Part shown: in pieces, positions 35,498 to 45,052 of the stretch | Layout of the letters: each line of letters starts with the position of its first letter | How positions within the stretch are numbered: position 1 is the stretch's first letter | Assembly: GCA_963763115.1 (NCBI GenBank) | Contig: CAVXNM010000052.1 | Span: 1 to 64,000 of the forward strand | DNA: 64,000 nucleotides | Reading direction: 5' to 3' | Source of the DNA: CAVQCA01 sp963763115 | Lineage (GTDB): Bacteria; Pseudomonadota; Gammaproteobacteria; UBA9214 | Position numbers and translations under genes: made by a program | The notes under the pieces: model-generated | What the model saw: only the letters and a program-made list of their open reading frames with translations | Told to the model about the DNA's origin: nothing | The model's database searches: none

Positions 35498-37136
35498 TGT
35501 CTTCGATCTGAATGATCTGATTGAACTGTTCATCGATGATGGTCTGCCAGTCTGCCCCCAGGGCCTCGACGAGATAGGAACTGACCGGTTCTCTGATCCC
35601 GCGCAGACGAATGGACTGGTATCCGCCGGCGATTACCCGCTCTTCTACATTGGGATGCTGGTACATGTCCCTCGATATAACGATCTGCCCGCTGTTCGAA
35701 ATGCTGCACAGCCTGGAAGCGAGATTGACAGTATCTCCGACCACGGTGTATTCCATGCGCTCACGTGAACCCATGTTACCTGCAAGCATGATTCCCGAGT
35801 TGATACCTATTCTGAATTTTACCGGGAACAGGCCGCGTTCCTCGCGCTGCACATTCTCGTGATCGACGAGGCGCTGGATAAGGAGCGCACAGCTTATCGC
35901 GTGGAACCGGTGGTTCTCGTCGGGTTGGGGCGCGCCGAAAACAAGCATGATTCCATCGCCGAGATACTTGTCAACCATGCCATGGTTGAGCTCGCAGGCG
36001 CGTGTTATCAGCGAGAAATACTTGTTCAGTATGCTGACGGTCTCTTCCGGCCTGATTTCTTCGGCAATCTGTGTGAATCCAACGATATCGGCGAACAAGA
36101 CCGATCCGTCAATGCGTTTGCCGCTGAGTTCGACCTCATTGAGGTTGGCCAGTATCTCCTTCGCCACACCCGGCGAGACATATCTCGACAGTGCGTCCAT
36201 GACCTGTGACTTCTCAAGCATGCCTTCCGCCATATCATTGAAGGCGCTCATCAACTGACCCAGTTCATCATTGCGTCGTTCCTTGAACCTGAACCTGTAC
36301 TCACCATTGCCGATGGCCCGACTTGCGTCGACGAGTTGATCGATCGGTTCATAGATGCGCTTGCCAAGGGCAAATGCCATGGCAATACCGAGCAGGATGA
36401 TCAGTATGGTCGCACCGATAATGGCATGGACGGACTGCTTCAGGGATTGTTCCATGCCGGCCTGGCTGAAGGTGACCATGGCGTAACCAACGGTGACCTT
36501 CTGAAAGGTCACGGGTTGTACAAAAGAAATGACTTTTCTGTGTGCGGCGCCTGCAACCGGCAATTCCCATGCCATGGAATCCGGTGGATTCGCGATGAGC
36601 TGTGCAAGAACCCAGCTCTGCGTTTTCCTGGTGCCGTCATGATAATCGCCGCCGTAGGAAATGGTTTCACCTTCAAGCGACGTGATCGCAGTGCCCACCA
36701 CGCTTCCGCTCTTGGAAAATCCGTTGGAAATGGCGTCGAGTGCAAGCCTGTCATCCGCCAGCAGAGGTTCCCTGGCGGACTGGGCCATGAGACGGACCAG
36801 GGTTGAGCCCTGCTCATTCATCTGATCCTCGAACATCCGGGTCTGCTGATGGATAATGACCGAACCGAGAAGACCCATACAGGTGACCACCAGTACGGTG
36901 ATCAGCAGGGAAACCTTGAAGACAAGCGTAAGGCTCCGGGCTTTCCGCCGCAGTCGCGCCAGTGATTCACGTGCACCCGTCTTGATGCCGGGCAGCCAGA
37001 TTTCACTGCTGCCCGCAATGGCCGCCCAGAATTCCTGGAACCGGCGGTCGAGGTAGCGAAAGCGGGATGCCAGGGCGTCACTGGCGGCAATTGCCAGTCT
37101 TCTGGTTCTGTTCCGACTGGAAGAGAACCTGTCCAT
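35469..37136 (-). CDS. Membrane class III adenylate/guanylate cyclase with HAMP domain
   Basis: 555 residues. TM1 is near 72-96 and TM2 near 240-260, enclosing a periplasmic sensor domain of about 140 residues. A HAMP linker follows (YEPIDQLVDASRAIGNGEYRF). The cyclase domain (about 340-520) has the metal Asp residues in SVLFADIVGFTQIAEE and KYLGDGIMLVFGAP, and the transition-state Asn/Arg in VVGDTVNLASRL. The substrate-choosing residues cannot be read with certainty, so cAMP rather than cGMP is only likely. Coupled to the lipoprotein gene downstream, which may feed an envelope signal to it (inference). Confidence 0.85.
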   Translation of the reverse strand: MDRFSSSRNRTRRLAIAASDALASRFRYLDRRFQEFWAAIAGSSEIWLPGIKTGARESLARLRRKARSLTLVFKVSLLITVLVVTCMGLLGSVIIHQQTRMFEDQMNEQGSTLVRLMAQSAREPLLADDRLALDAISNGFSKSGSVVGTAITSLEGETISYGGDYHDGTRKTQSWVLAQLIANPPDSMAWELPVAGAAHRKVISFVQPVTFQKVTVGYAMVTFSQAGMEQSLKQSVHAIIGATILIILLGIAMAFALGKRIYEPIDQLVDASRAIGNGEYRFRFKERRNDELGQLMSAFNDMAEGMLEKSQVMDALSRYVSPGVAKEILANLNEVELSGKRIDGSVLFADIVGFTQIAEEIRPEETVSILNKYFSLITRACELNHGMVDKYLGDGIMLVFGAPQPDENHRFHAISCALLIQRLVDHENVQREERGLFPVKFRIGINSGIMLAGNMGSRERMEYTVVGDTVNLASRLCSISNSGQIVISRDMYQHPNVEERVIAGGYQSIRLRGIREPVSSYLVEALGADWQTIIDEQFNQIIQIEDNEYPYLQTG

Positions 37137-37297
37137 TACGTGACCCTTGCGACTATCGGAGTCGCAGAGAGAATGGAGTACGTGGAGACGGGCGGGCGGA
37201 TGTCCGGTCCGGAATTTTCCACCAGGTTGATCGCAGCGGCCTGTCTGCGCGTGTACAATATCGCCCTTTCATTCGGGGATCTCAACAGGTTGTTGTC

Positions 37298-38530
37298 ATG
37301 ACGCTTATCAGGCCCTTTACCGGACTGCGTCCCGTTGAAGAACGGGCCAGTGATGTGGTTGCACCGCCCTACGACGTTCTCAGCAGTGCGGAGGCCCGGG
37401 TGAGGGCGCACAACCGGCCGTGGAGTTTCCTGCATATCTCCAGGGCAGAGATTGATCTTCCCGAGGGCACCAGTCCCTATGACCCGGCGGTCTACGAGAT
37501 GGCCGCCGTCAACCTGCGCCGCATGCTGGAGGCAGGAATTCTCCGCAGGGATCCCGATCCCTGTTACTACGTTTACCGGCTGGTGATGGACGATCATCGG
37601 CAAACCGGGCTGGTTGCGGTTGCCTCCGTCGGTGATTACGACAGGAACCGGATACGAAAGCATGAATTCACCCGCCCCGACAAGGAAGATGACAGGGTCA
37701 GGCAGATCGAGGCGCTCAATGCGCAAACCGGGCCGGTGCTGCTTGCCTACCCGTCCCGTCCGCAAGTCGACAGCCTGCTTGAGGACGTCGCAGGGGCGCA
37801 GCCAGATGTTGATCTGATTGCCGATGATGGTATCGGTCACAGCCTCTGGGTGGTGCGCGACAGCAGACAAATAAACACCATCACCCGAGCCTTCGACGCC
37901 ATGGATGCCCTCTATATCGCAGATGGACATCATCGTTCCGCCGCCGCATCCAGGGTGGCCGCCGGCCGCCACGGGAACGGGTCGGGTGATGTCGGCAGCG
38001 CGGGGTATTTCCTGGCGGTGATCTTCCCTCATAACCAGATGAAGATTCTCGACTACAACCGTGTGGTGCGGGATCTCAACGATATGACACCGGAAACATT
38101 TCTCGCCAGTCTGGGTGGTTATTTCAGCGTGAGTCCCTGCAAAAGCGCTTGTCGCCTGCGCGCACCGGCCGAGTTCGGCATGTATTTGGGAGGACAGTGG
38201 TATCGCCTGAACATACACCAGGACAGGATCCCGGATGATCCCGTGGGTCGTCTCGACGTCAGCCTGCTGGCTGATAACCTGCTTGCACCCATACTGGGTA
38301 TCACTGATCCGCGACGTGACAAGCGAATTGATTTCGTCGGCGGCATCAGGGGACTCGAAGAACTGGAACGGCGCGTGGACAGCAGTGAGATGCAAGTCGC
38401 CTTTGCCCTGTATCCGACCCGCATGGAAGATCTTATGGCCGTGGCTGATGCCGGTGAGGTGATGCCGCCCAAATCCACCTGGTTCGAGCCGAAACTTGCC
38501 GATGGTCTGGTTTCTCATGTGCTCGACTGA
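37298..38530 (+). CDS. DUF1015 family protein (SerK/ParB-like kinase candidate)
   Basis: 410 residues from the ATG at 37298; the frame is open further upstream without support. It opens with the family start IRPFTGLRPVEERASDVVAP and PPYDVLSS. It contains EFTRPDKEDDRVRQIEALNA and ALYIADGHHRSAAA, a DGHHR motif like that of ParB/Srx-fold enzymes. It ends PPKSTWFEPKLADGLVSHVL. The family is widespread and often lies beside serine-pathway genes; a free-serine kinase activity has been suggested for ParB/Srx-fold relatives, which I cannot confirm here. Divergent from the cyclase gene. Confidence 0.8.
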   Translation: MTLIRPFTGLRPVEERASDVVAPPYDVLSSAEARVRAHNRPWSFLHISRAEIDLPEGTSPYDPAVYEMAAVNLRRMLEAGILRRDPDPCYYVYRLVMDDHRQTGLVAVASVGDYDRNRIRKHEFTRPDKEDDRVRQIEALNAQTGPVLLAYPSRPQVDSLLEDVAGAQPDVDLIADDGIGHSLWVVRDSRQINTITRAFDAMDALYIADGHHRSAAASRVAAGRHGNGSGDVGSAGYFLAVIFPHNQMKILDYNRVVRDLNDMTPETFLASLGGYFSVSPCKSACRLRAPAEFGMYLGGQWYRLNIHQDRIPDDPVGRLDVSLLADNLLAPILGITDPRRDKRIDFVGGIRGLEELERRVDSSEMQVAFALYPTRMEDLMAVADAGEVMPPKSTWFEPKLADGLVSHVLD

Positions 38531-39030
38531 TCGTATCCGGACACGATCCCGACTGGAACCGGGGATTGACGTGGAGACGTGCGCAGTTGTCACTTCTTCC
38601 TTCAGGCGACCCGGCTTGTGGACCGAGTCAGATCGAAAGGAAAAGCCGGCATCGCGCTGTGTCAATGGGTGTGAATCAGCCTTGACTCCGGTTTGCTCAA
38701 TTATGACAAGGCGAAGAATCTCTACCCCGTTCACCGTGTGACCTCGCATGACTTCAGCAGGTACATGAAATGCCTGCGGAGGAAGACGTATGATGTCTCT
38801 TCCTGGCATAGACCCCGACTCACAGTCTTTCGGCAATCAGGACAAACTCTTAAGCACGCGGCCTATGGTCACAGGTGCCTGCCTGCGGTTTCACCTGCAG
38901 CGGAGGTTTTCCCTGCGGACGATTCCTGATAGCATGCAAGTGTCTGAAATGGATAAATTTCAGATTGCACCAGGATCCGGCGCCTGCGCTTTCAGAACAG
39001 TTTTTCAACCACCCGGAAATGGAGTGAGTA
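38531..39030. other. 500-base gap without a recognisable gene
   Basis: Short open frames occur (such as 38693-38929 on the plus strand), but none has a ribosome site, family motif or codon pattern that I trust. A small inverted repeat GATCGT/ACGATC lies just after the DUF1015 stop (about 38529-38548) without a T tract. I see nothing else to name. Confidence 0.4.
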
Positions 39031-39552
39031 ATGCATACGATTACTGTCAGGCCCGAATCCCCGGAAGACGATCGCGCTATCGATGTTGTCCATATCAGCG
39101 CATTTGGCGGAGAGGCCGAAGCGCGCCTGATCAGCGCCTTGCGGGCGTCATCTTCCTATAATCGTGAGCTCTCGCTGGTCGCCGAACTAAATGGCCGCAT
39201 CGTTGGCCATGTCCTGCTGACACGGGTGCCGCTGCGCAGAAATGGTACGGAAAAGAATGTGCTTGCTCTGGGGCCGATGTCGGTAGTGCCTTCACAGAGT
39301 CACCGCGGCATCGGATCGGAACTCATCAACGCCAGTATCAATCTGGCACGGGAAAAGGGTTATGGCGCCATCGTTGTGGTCGGTTACCCCGAGTATTACC
39401 GGCGATTCGGGTTCAAGCCGGCAAAAGAGTTGAAGGTGACTTGCAACCTGCCTGCTCCTGAAGATGCCCTGACGGTAATGGAGATCGTCGGCGATAATCT
39501 CGCCGGCGGGGGTCATGTCGAATATCCGGAACCCTTTATCGAACTCTACTAA
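39031..39552 (+). CDS. GNAT N-acetyltransferase (YhbS-like)
   Basis: 173 residues of the GNAT fold. The N-terminus is TITVRPESPEDDRAIDVVHI. The acetyl-CoA-binding loop is LGPMSVVPSQSHRGIGSELI, with QxxGxG in the form SHRGIG. VVVGYPEYYRRFGFKPAKEL is the YhbS/predicted-acetyltransferase signature. The substrate is unknown. It ends tail to tail with the PilZ gene across a hairpin (CCGGTT/AACCGG). Confidence 0.85.
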   Translation: MHTITVRPESPEDDRAIDVVHISAFGGEAEARLISALRASSSYNRELSLVAELNGRIVGHVLLTRVPLRRNGTEKNVLALGPMSVVPSQSHRGIGSELINASINLAREKGYGAIVVVGYPEYYRRFGFKPAKELKVTCNLPAPEDALTVMEIVGDNLAGGGHVEYPEPFIELY

Positions 39553-39578
39553 CCCTCCGGTTGACGCTAACCGGTGGA

Positions 39579-41306
39579 TCAGGATTCAGTGGCCATTTTG
39601 AAGTGAAACTGGGAGAAACTGCCGGTATTTTCCATCTGCCGGACCAGGATGATTTTTTCTTCCCGTCCCTCGCGGGTCAGCGTGACCAGGCAACCGGTGC
39701 GAAATTGCAGGGAGGGCAGCAGCAACGATGCCTGCAGTTTGAGAGGCTTGCTCTCGGGAATCAATATTCCCAGCGATTTGTTTCCAGTCGCTGACTTGTC
39801 CCCGCACAAACATGCCCGGACCGGGGTGGCGCCGGATGCCATCAATTGCGCACCCAGTACCAGGCCGCGTTCGGGCGTGAACTTCATCCAGCGGATCACA
39901 CCCAGTGTCCAGTCATCATTACTGCCCTTGGCGCCGGTCCTGATGGCAACCAGTTCGCCCACTTGTGCAGTGGAGACGTCGCTACTCTCCCAGAGCAGAC
40001 AATAGCCACCGGTACTGACGTCAACCATTTTCCAGGACTCAATAGGCAGCATCCTGTTCGCGCCGGCGGTATTGCTCTGCGGTTCGAGTGCGAAAGCACC
40101 TCTCAACGGATGGTTAGCCCCTGGCAGTGACCCGTTGTTCTGCCAGCCACCACCGGCTGTCTTGCCCCTCGCGGGATGGTTTGTAGCAATCACCGTGGGT
40201 CGCTCAAAGGTCGGGTCCTTCAGAAAGTCCTCGCGATCAGGGGCGCGTGTTTCGCTGATTGCCGTTCCGGCATCACCCAATTCCGGCTCTGTCAGGAGAC
40301 GATGGATCGCGTTGATCCCGAGTAGGAGCTGTATGGGAGCTTCCTGACGACGGCGGGTGGCCTGACGCTCGGGCATGACACCCCAGACCAGCATCAGGCG
40401 TTTCAGGGTGCTCTCATCCGGGAGGACGTTTCGCAGCCCCGGCTTGTCGCGAAATTCGTCCAGCGTTGCGTTAGCGGGTTCCGCCATGCCGCTGGTATCC
40501 AGGATTCTCCAGTCGTCATCGAGACGGTCTCGCTGTCTCAATAGCAGGTAGGATGGAGGGTCATCCGATGCTAGGTGACAGCTGAAGAAACCGATGTTGT
40601 CGTGATCCTTCGCTGCAAGAAGTCGACTGAAGGGCGCCCACCGCCCCAGCAGGTTGTAGACCAGCCGGATTTCACCCTGACGCAGGCGATAAGGGCCGGC
40701 AAGGGACAGCAGCAGTATCTGCTTGTACGCGGTCTCGACGGTCGTCGAGTCGGTCTTCTGCAAGGTTGTGTCGATTTCCTGGTGTGCCTGCAAGCCGTGA
40801 TTTGCAGCAAGTGAATACAGTGTGTGCAGGTCTTCCCAGATCCCTGTCCGGTGCTGGCTGTAGATTTGGTAGCTGGCGATCAGCGACTCGCTGAGGTAAC
40901 GAATGGCCCGTTGCATCGGTGTTGCAAGCCGCGGGTCTGCGTTTGTCTCCCTGTCCAGCGACGCGATCAGCAGCTTGTATCCGGTTGCCATGGCAAGGTA
41001 CAGGTCTATGACCTGGTTTGACTTTCTGAGATGGTCCTTGCCAAGCGGGAAGCGTTTATCCAGGTACTTCTTTTCCAGTGACCTGGTGACGTGCATAACC
41101 GGTGCCGTCAGCAATTCGAGGGCCTCGAAGCGGTCACGGGATGACAGCTCTACGCTGTTGATCTCGGACAAGCCGAATTCAAGCTGCCCGGCACTGAGCT
41201 CGATATTGACCAGTGGCAGGTTTTCCACCCATTTCTTGAACGATTCCGGGTTGGTCTTGAGGATGCTTTCGCCGGGTTTTTTGAATTTCGGGACTCTTAA
41301 TTCCAT
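39579..41306 (-). CDS. PilZ-domain protein, c-di-GMP effector candidate
   Basis: 575 residues. The first ~330 are helical and acidic without a known motif (MELRVPKFKKPGESILKTNP...). A Gly/Asn-rich linker (about 360-410) is followed by a PilZ-like barrel at about 425-560, with WKMVDVSTGGYCLLW corresponding to the D/N-x-S-x-x-G part. The RxxxR half of the motif may be RANRMLP just before it, in a shortened form. PilZ proteins bind c-di-GMP. The cellular target is unknown. Expression is monocistronic by layout. Confidence 0.65.
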   Translation of the reverse strand: MELRVPKFKKPGESILKTNPESFKKWVENLPLVNIELSAGQLEFGLSEINSVELSSRDRFEALELLTAPVMHVTRSLEKKYLDKRFPLGKDHLRKSNQVIDLYLAMATGYKLLIASLDRETNADPRLATPMQRAIRYLSESLIASYQIYSQHRTGIWEDLHTLYSLAANHGLQAHQEIDTTLQKTDSTTVETAYKQILLLSLAGPYRLRQGEIRLVYNLLGRWAPFSRLLAAKDHDNIGFFSCHLASDDPPSYLLLRQRDRLDDDWRILDTSGMAEPANATLDEFRDKPGLRNVLPDESTLKRLMLVWGVMPERQATRRRQEAPIQLLLGINAIHRLLTEPELGDAGTAISETRAPDREDFLKDPTFERPTVIATNHPARGKTAGGGWQNNGSLPGANHPLRGAFALEPQSNTAGANRMLPIESWKMVDVSTGGYCLLWESSDVSTAQVGELVAIRTGAKGSNDDWTLGVIRWMKFTPERGLVLGAQLMASGATPVRACLCGDKSATGNKSLGILIPESKPLKLQASLLLPSLQFRTGCLVTLTREGREEKIILVRQMENTGSFSQFHFKMATES

Positions 41307-41457
41307 CGTCTGCCTTGCGTTGTCCGGTGTATCGTAGATCGGGAGTGAACGACAATTCGATTACCCTATAACGGCAGTAGCGCCATAGAGTAAATACTCG
41401 GGTGGTTTCCAGCTGCTGGTGCCCGTTGTTGATCCGTCTGCGTCGTCATAGCAGTCC

Positions 41458-42477
41458 TCACCCGTGCCGGGCTGGCCAGAGCAATTGTTTGCCCCGTGCC
41501 CCGGGTGTTTCTCTTACCAGGCGTGGAACCAGATATCCAGGCAGGGCGGCATGCAAACCATCCATCAGTTCGCGGGCGGCGCTGTCGTTTACCTCGAAAT
41601 GCGCGCCGCCCTGGACCCGGTCCAGCTGGTGCAGGTAGTAGGGCAGGATGCAGGCCTCAAACAGCGACTCGCTCAGCCGGATGAGTGTAGCTGCATCGTC
41701 GTTGATCCCCTTCAGCAGGACGGTCTGGTTGAGCAGGGTAACCCCGGCCTGTTTCAGCTTGCGCATGTACCCGGTAACTTCGGCATCGATCTCGTTGGGA
41801 TGGTTGCAATGTACGACGAGTACCGTGTGCTGCGGGTGATTGCCGAGCCAGGAGAGCAAAGCGTCATCGATTCGTTCCGGCAGCACGACAGGCAGGCGTG
41901 TATGGATGCGCAGGGTTCGCACGTGGGATATGGCAGCGAGCTGCTGTGCCAGTTCACTGAGGCGCGTGTCCGGCAAGGCCAGGGGATCACCCCCGCTCAG
42001 GATGATCTCGCTGATTTCCTCGTGACGTAGGAGATAGGCCAGCGCCGCGTCCCAGTGAGCGGCCGTCGGGTTGGCCCCGCCATAGTGGAAATGCCTGCGG
42101 AAGCAGTAGCGACAGTGCACGGCACAGGCACCTGTCAGGGTGAGTAGCGCCCGCCCGTTGTATTTATGCAGCAATCCGGGGATGGCCATGACCTCGCGTT
42201 CACTCAGGGGGTCCCGCTGGAATCCGGGCGTTTCCTGCCACTCCTCGTGCACTGGCAGGACCTGACGCAGCAGGGGGTCGTTCCTGTTGCCGGTTTCCAT
42301 GCGGCGAATGAAGCTGTGCGTAACCCGCAAGGGAAACTCCCGGGCATCCAGAGAGAGATCCGGTCCGGTGGCCTCCAGGCCGACCAGCCTGAGCAGTTCC
42401 TCCACGGAACTTACTGCCTGGCGCAGCGCCGTTTGCCATGCCGGCATATGTCGTGATGTGTTCATTCGGGGTATCAT
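41458..42477 (-). CDS. epmB: EF-P (R)-beta-lysylation protein, lysine 2,3-aminomutase
   Basis: 339 residues from the ATG at 42477 (MIPRMNTSRHMPAWQ); a start at 42465 is also possible. The radical-SAM cluster CAVHCRYCFRRHF and the GGDPLALPDTRL motif are clear, followed by the LAM-like PLP end. It turns (S)-alpha-lysine into (R)-beta-lysine, which EpmA attaches to EF-P. It is divergent from efp, 54 bases apart, with epmA after efp, so the modification system is all together. Confidence 0.93.
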   Translation of the reverse strand: MIPRMNTSRHMPAWQTALRQAVSSVEELLRLVGLEATGPDLSLDAREFPLRVTHSFIRRMETGNRNDPLLRQVLPVHEEWQETPGFQRDPLSEREVMAIPGLLHKYNGRALLTLTGACAVHCRYCFRRHFHYGGANPTAAHWDAALAYLLRHEEISEIILSGGDPLALPDTRLSELAQQLAAISHVRTLRIHTRLPVVLPERIDDALLSWLGNHPQHTVLVVHCNHPNEIDAEVTGYMRKLKQAGVTLLNQTVLLKGINDDAATLIRLSESLFEACILPYYLHQLDRVQGGAHFEVNDSAARELMDGLHAALPGYLVPRLVRETPGARGKQLLWPARHG

Positions 42478-42531
42478 AGCCGCAATTTTTAGTACCATTT
42501 CAGTACATTACTTAATCGAAAAAGGGCAAAT

Positions 42532-43101
42532 ATGGCAACTTACAGTACCAATGAATTCCGTGGTGGCCTCAAAATCATGTTGGATGGCGATCCCTGTTCG
42601 ATCATCGAAAACGAATTCGTCAAGCCCGGTAAAGGCCAGGCATTTAACCGTGTCAAGATCCGCAACCTGAAGACCGGGCGTGTCATTGAACGCACCTTCA
42701 AGTCGGGAGATACCGTGGAAGGCGCCGACGTCATGGATACCTCGCTGCAGTATCTGTATTCAGACGGGGAATTCTGGCACTTCATGGATCCGAACAGCTA
42801 TGAACAGATTGCCGCGGATGCCACGGCCGTCGGCGATGCCACCAAATGGCTGAAGGAACAGGACCTGTGCGAAGTTACACTCTGGAACGGCGCCCCGATT
42901 GCCGTCACACCACCCAACTTTGTGGTGCTCACCGTTACGGATACCGATCCGGGTGTGCGTGGTGACACCTCGGGAGGCGGCGGCAAACCCGCCACGCTGG
43001 AAACCGGGACCGTAGTGCGCGTGCCCCTGTTCATCGAAATCGGCGACATACTCAGGATCGATACTCGTACCGGGGAATATGTGGCGCGCGCGAAAGAGTA
43101 G
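42532..43101 (+). CDS. efp: Elongation factor P
   Basis: 189 residues, three beta-barrel domains. The modified lysine is K34 in VKPGKGQAFNRVKIRNL, exactly at the position used by the EpmAB pathway. EF-P relieves ribosome stalling at polyproline stretches. An AAAAAGGG site precedes the ATG. epmA follows after 34 bases and epmB is divergent. Confidence 0.97.
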   Translation: MATYSTNEFRGGLKIMLDGDPCSIIENEFVKPGKGQAFNRVKIRNLKTGRVIERTFKSGDTVEGADVMDTSLQYLYSDGEFWHFMDPNSYEQIAADATAVGDATKWLKEQDLCEVTLWNGAPIAVTPPNFVVLTVTDTDPGVRGDTSGGGGKPATLETGTVVRVPLFIEIGDILRIDTRTGEYVARAKE

Positions 43102-43135
43102 TCGATACGGTGGCCCATGACCTGGCGATGATGGC

Positions 43136-44128
43136 GTGTTGAGGGAAGAACGGGAGTGGCGGCCGACGGCGTCACTGAATCTCCTCAGGCTGAGGGCCAT
43201 GCTGTTGACACGAATACGGGAGTTTTTCGCGAACGCCGGTGTACTTGAAGTCGATACTCCAGTCCTGTCGGCGGCAGGCACCACCGATCCCGCCATACAC
43301 AGCTTCTCCACAAGCTATCACGGACCGGGTTCACGTCATGGTTCCCGGTTGTATCTGCATACCTCGCCGGAATTTCCCATGAAGCGGTTGCTGGCCGCGG
43401 GTGCCGGATCAATCTACCAGATCTGCAAGGTGTTTCGCGATGGTGAATCAGGCAGCCACCACAATCCGGAGTATACACTGCTCGAATGGTACCGGACCGG
43501 TTACGATCACATGGCGCTGATGGCCGAGGTGGACTCCCTGCTGCGTGAGGTGTTGAAGGATATCCTGCCGCTGGGCCCGGCCAGGCACTGGACCTACCGT
43601 GAGCTGTTCATGAACTATTCGGGTATAGATCCCTTCGCTACCTCGGCAAATGAAGTTCGGCAGGCATTACAGGTAAAGGAAATCAGCGCGCCCTCCGGGC
43701 TGGTGGAGGATGAGATCGACGGCTGGCTTGATCTGCTGCTGACACACGTTATTGAACCCGCGCTGGATACCGGGCTGATTTTTGTCAGTGAATATCCGGC
43801 CAGCCAGGCGGCGCTGGCCCGGCTGCTTCCCGGTGAGCCGCCGGTTGCGGCGCGTTTCGAGGTGTACCTTGACCGTGTCGAACTTGCCAACGGTTACCAC
43901 GAACTTACCGACGCGGCGGAGCAGCTCCGGCGCTTTGAACGGGACAACACGCGCCGCGGCGCCCGGCATCTCGCCGCCATCGAACTAGACTGGCGTCTGC
44001 TGGCGGCCTTGCACGCAGGATTGCCGGATTGTGCCGGTATCGCCCTGGGAATCGACCGGCTGCTGATGATTGCCGGCAGGGTCAGTCATATCGATGAAGT
44101 CATGGCATTTCCGCTGGAACTGGCCTGA
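43136..44128 (+). CDS. epmA: EF-P beta-lysine ligase (GenX/PoxA)
   Basis: 330 residues, a paralogue of the lysyl-tRNA synthetase catalytic domain without the anticodon domain. The class II motifs are FRDGESGSHHNPEYTLLEWY (motif 2) and GIALGIDRLLMI (motif 3). It activates beta-lysine and attaches it to K34 of EF-P. The start is a GTG at 43136, with a TTG next to it. Located 34 bases after efp. Confidence 0.93.
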   Translation: MLREEREWRPTASLNLLRLRAMLLTRIREFFANAGVLEVDTPVLSAAGTTDPAIHSFSTSYHGPGSRHGSRLYLHTSPEFPMKRLLAAGAGSIYQICKVFRDGESGSHHNPEYTLLEWYRTGYDHMALMAEVDSLLREVLKDILPLGPARHWTYRELFMNYSGIDPFATSANEVRQALQVKEISAPSGLVEDEIDGWLDLLLTHVIEPALDTGLIFVSEYPASQAALARLLPGEPPVAARFEVYLDRVELANGYHELTDAAEQLRRFERDNTRRGARHLAAIELDWRLLAALHAGLPDCAGIALGIDRLLMIAGRVSHIDEVMAFPLELA

Positions 44129-44282
44129 ATCATGAGCGACCCCATGGACACCGGCGTAGCGCTATCCCGAGGGAAGCTCCGCATTCCGAACAGGGTGTCT
44201 GTCGGCGCTTTCACGGATCGTCGGGCCCGGCAGGAAATGGCATCGACGTGTCCCGTGCCTCTATCAGGTTGATGACATTCCC

Positions 44283-45005
44283 GTGCTGTCGAACATTCGT
44301 GTGGCATTACTGAATACCAGCCATCCCGGTAATATCGGGGCCGCCGCCCGTGCCATGAAGACCATGGGCCTGACTGACCTGTGGCTGCTGAATCCGCTGC
44401 ACTTCCCCGATGCCGAGGCTACGGCGCGCGCCTCGGGTGCGGATGACCTGCTGGCGAGGGCACAGGTACGCCAGCACCTGGACGACCTCCTTGAGGATTG
44501 CCGCTTGGTTGTCGGCGCCAGCGCCCGCACCCGCAGCATTCCCTGCCCGGTGCTCAGTCCGAGGGTTTGCGCGCAAATGATCAGGGAAGAAAGTGAACAG
44601 GGCAGGGTGACCGTGCTGTTCGGCTGTGAACAATCCGGTCTGAGCAATGCCGAGATCGACCGTTGCCATTATCTGGTCAGGATACCGGCGAGCCCGGTTT
44701 ACGCCTCCCTGAACCTGGCGGCCGCCGTGCAGGTCACTGCCTATGAATTATTCGTCGCACATGTTACAAAGGATTCGGATGAAGGCAATTGCGCGCTGAA
44801 GCATACACCCGTGAGCGCTGGCGAGATGGAGCGTTTCTACGAACACCTCGAGGCGACGCTGGTCCAACTGGAATTCCTCGACCCGGCCAATCCGCGGCAC
44901 CTGATGCGACGCTTGCGGCGTCTGTACAATCGGGCCAGACCCGATCAGAATGAAATCAATATCCTGCGCGGTATTCTTACGGCGGCACAACAGGTAGACA
45001 AGTGA
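44283..45005 (+). CDS. trmJ: tRNA (cytidine/uridine-32-2'-O)-methyltransferase
   Basis: 240 residues, SPOUT fold with the deep trefoil knot. It has VALLNTSHPGNIGAAARAMKT at the N-terminus (residues 7-27), then TVLFGCEQSGLSNAEIDRCH and IPASPVYASLNLAAAVQV at the SAM site. It methylates position 32 of several tRNAs. The start is a GTG. trmJ - cysE - iscR is a conserved gammaproteobacterial order and all three are present here. Confidence 0.93.
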   Translation: MLSNIRVALLNTSHPGNIGAAARAMKTMGLTDLWLLNPLHFPDAEATARASGADDLLARAQVRQHLDDLLEDCRLVVGASARTRSIPCPVLSPRVCAQMIREESEQGRVTVLFGCEQSGLSNAEIDRCHYLVRIPASPVYASLNLAAAVQVTAYELFVAHVTKDSDEGNCALKHTPVSAGEMERFYEHLEATLVQLEFLDPANPRHLMRRLRRLYNRARPDQNEINILRGILTAAQQVDK

Positions 45006-45052
45006 CGGGAAACAACCGGGTCATGATTCCCAACCGGCTGTGATCAAACGCT

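Noticed and set aside
37136..38836. 566-codon open frame on the minus strand
   Set aside because: Antisense to the DUF1015 gene, with no family motif and no export signal.
38693..38929. 78-codon frame in the gap after DUF1015
   Set aside because: No ribosome site, motif or plausible codon pattern.
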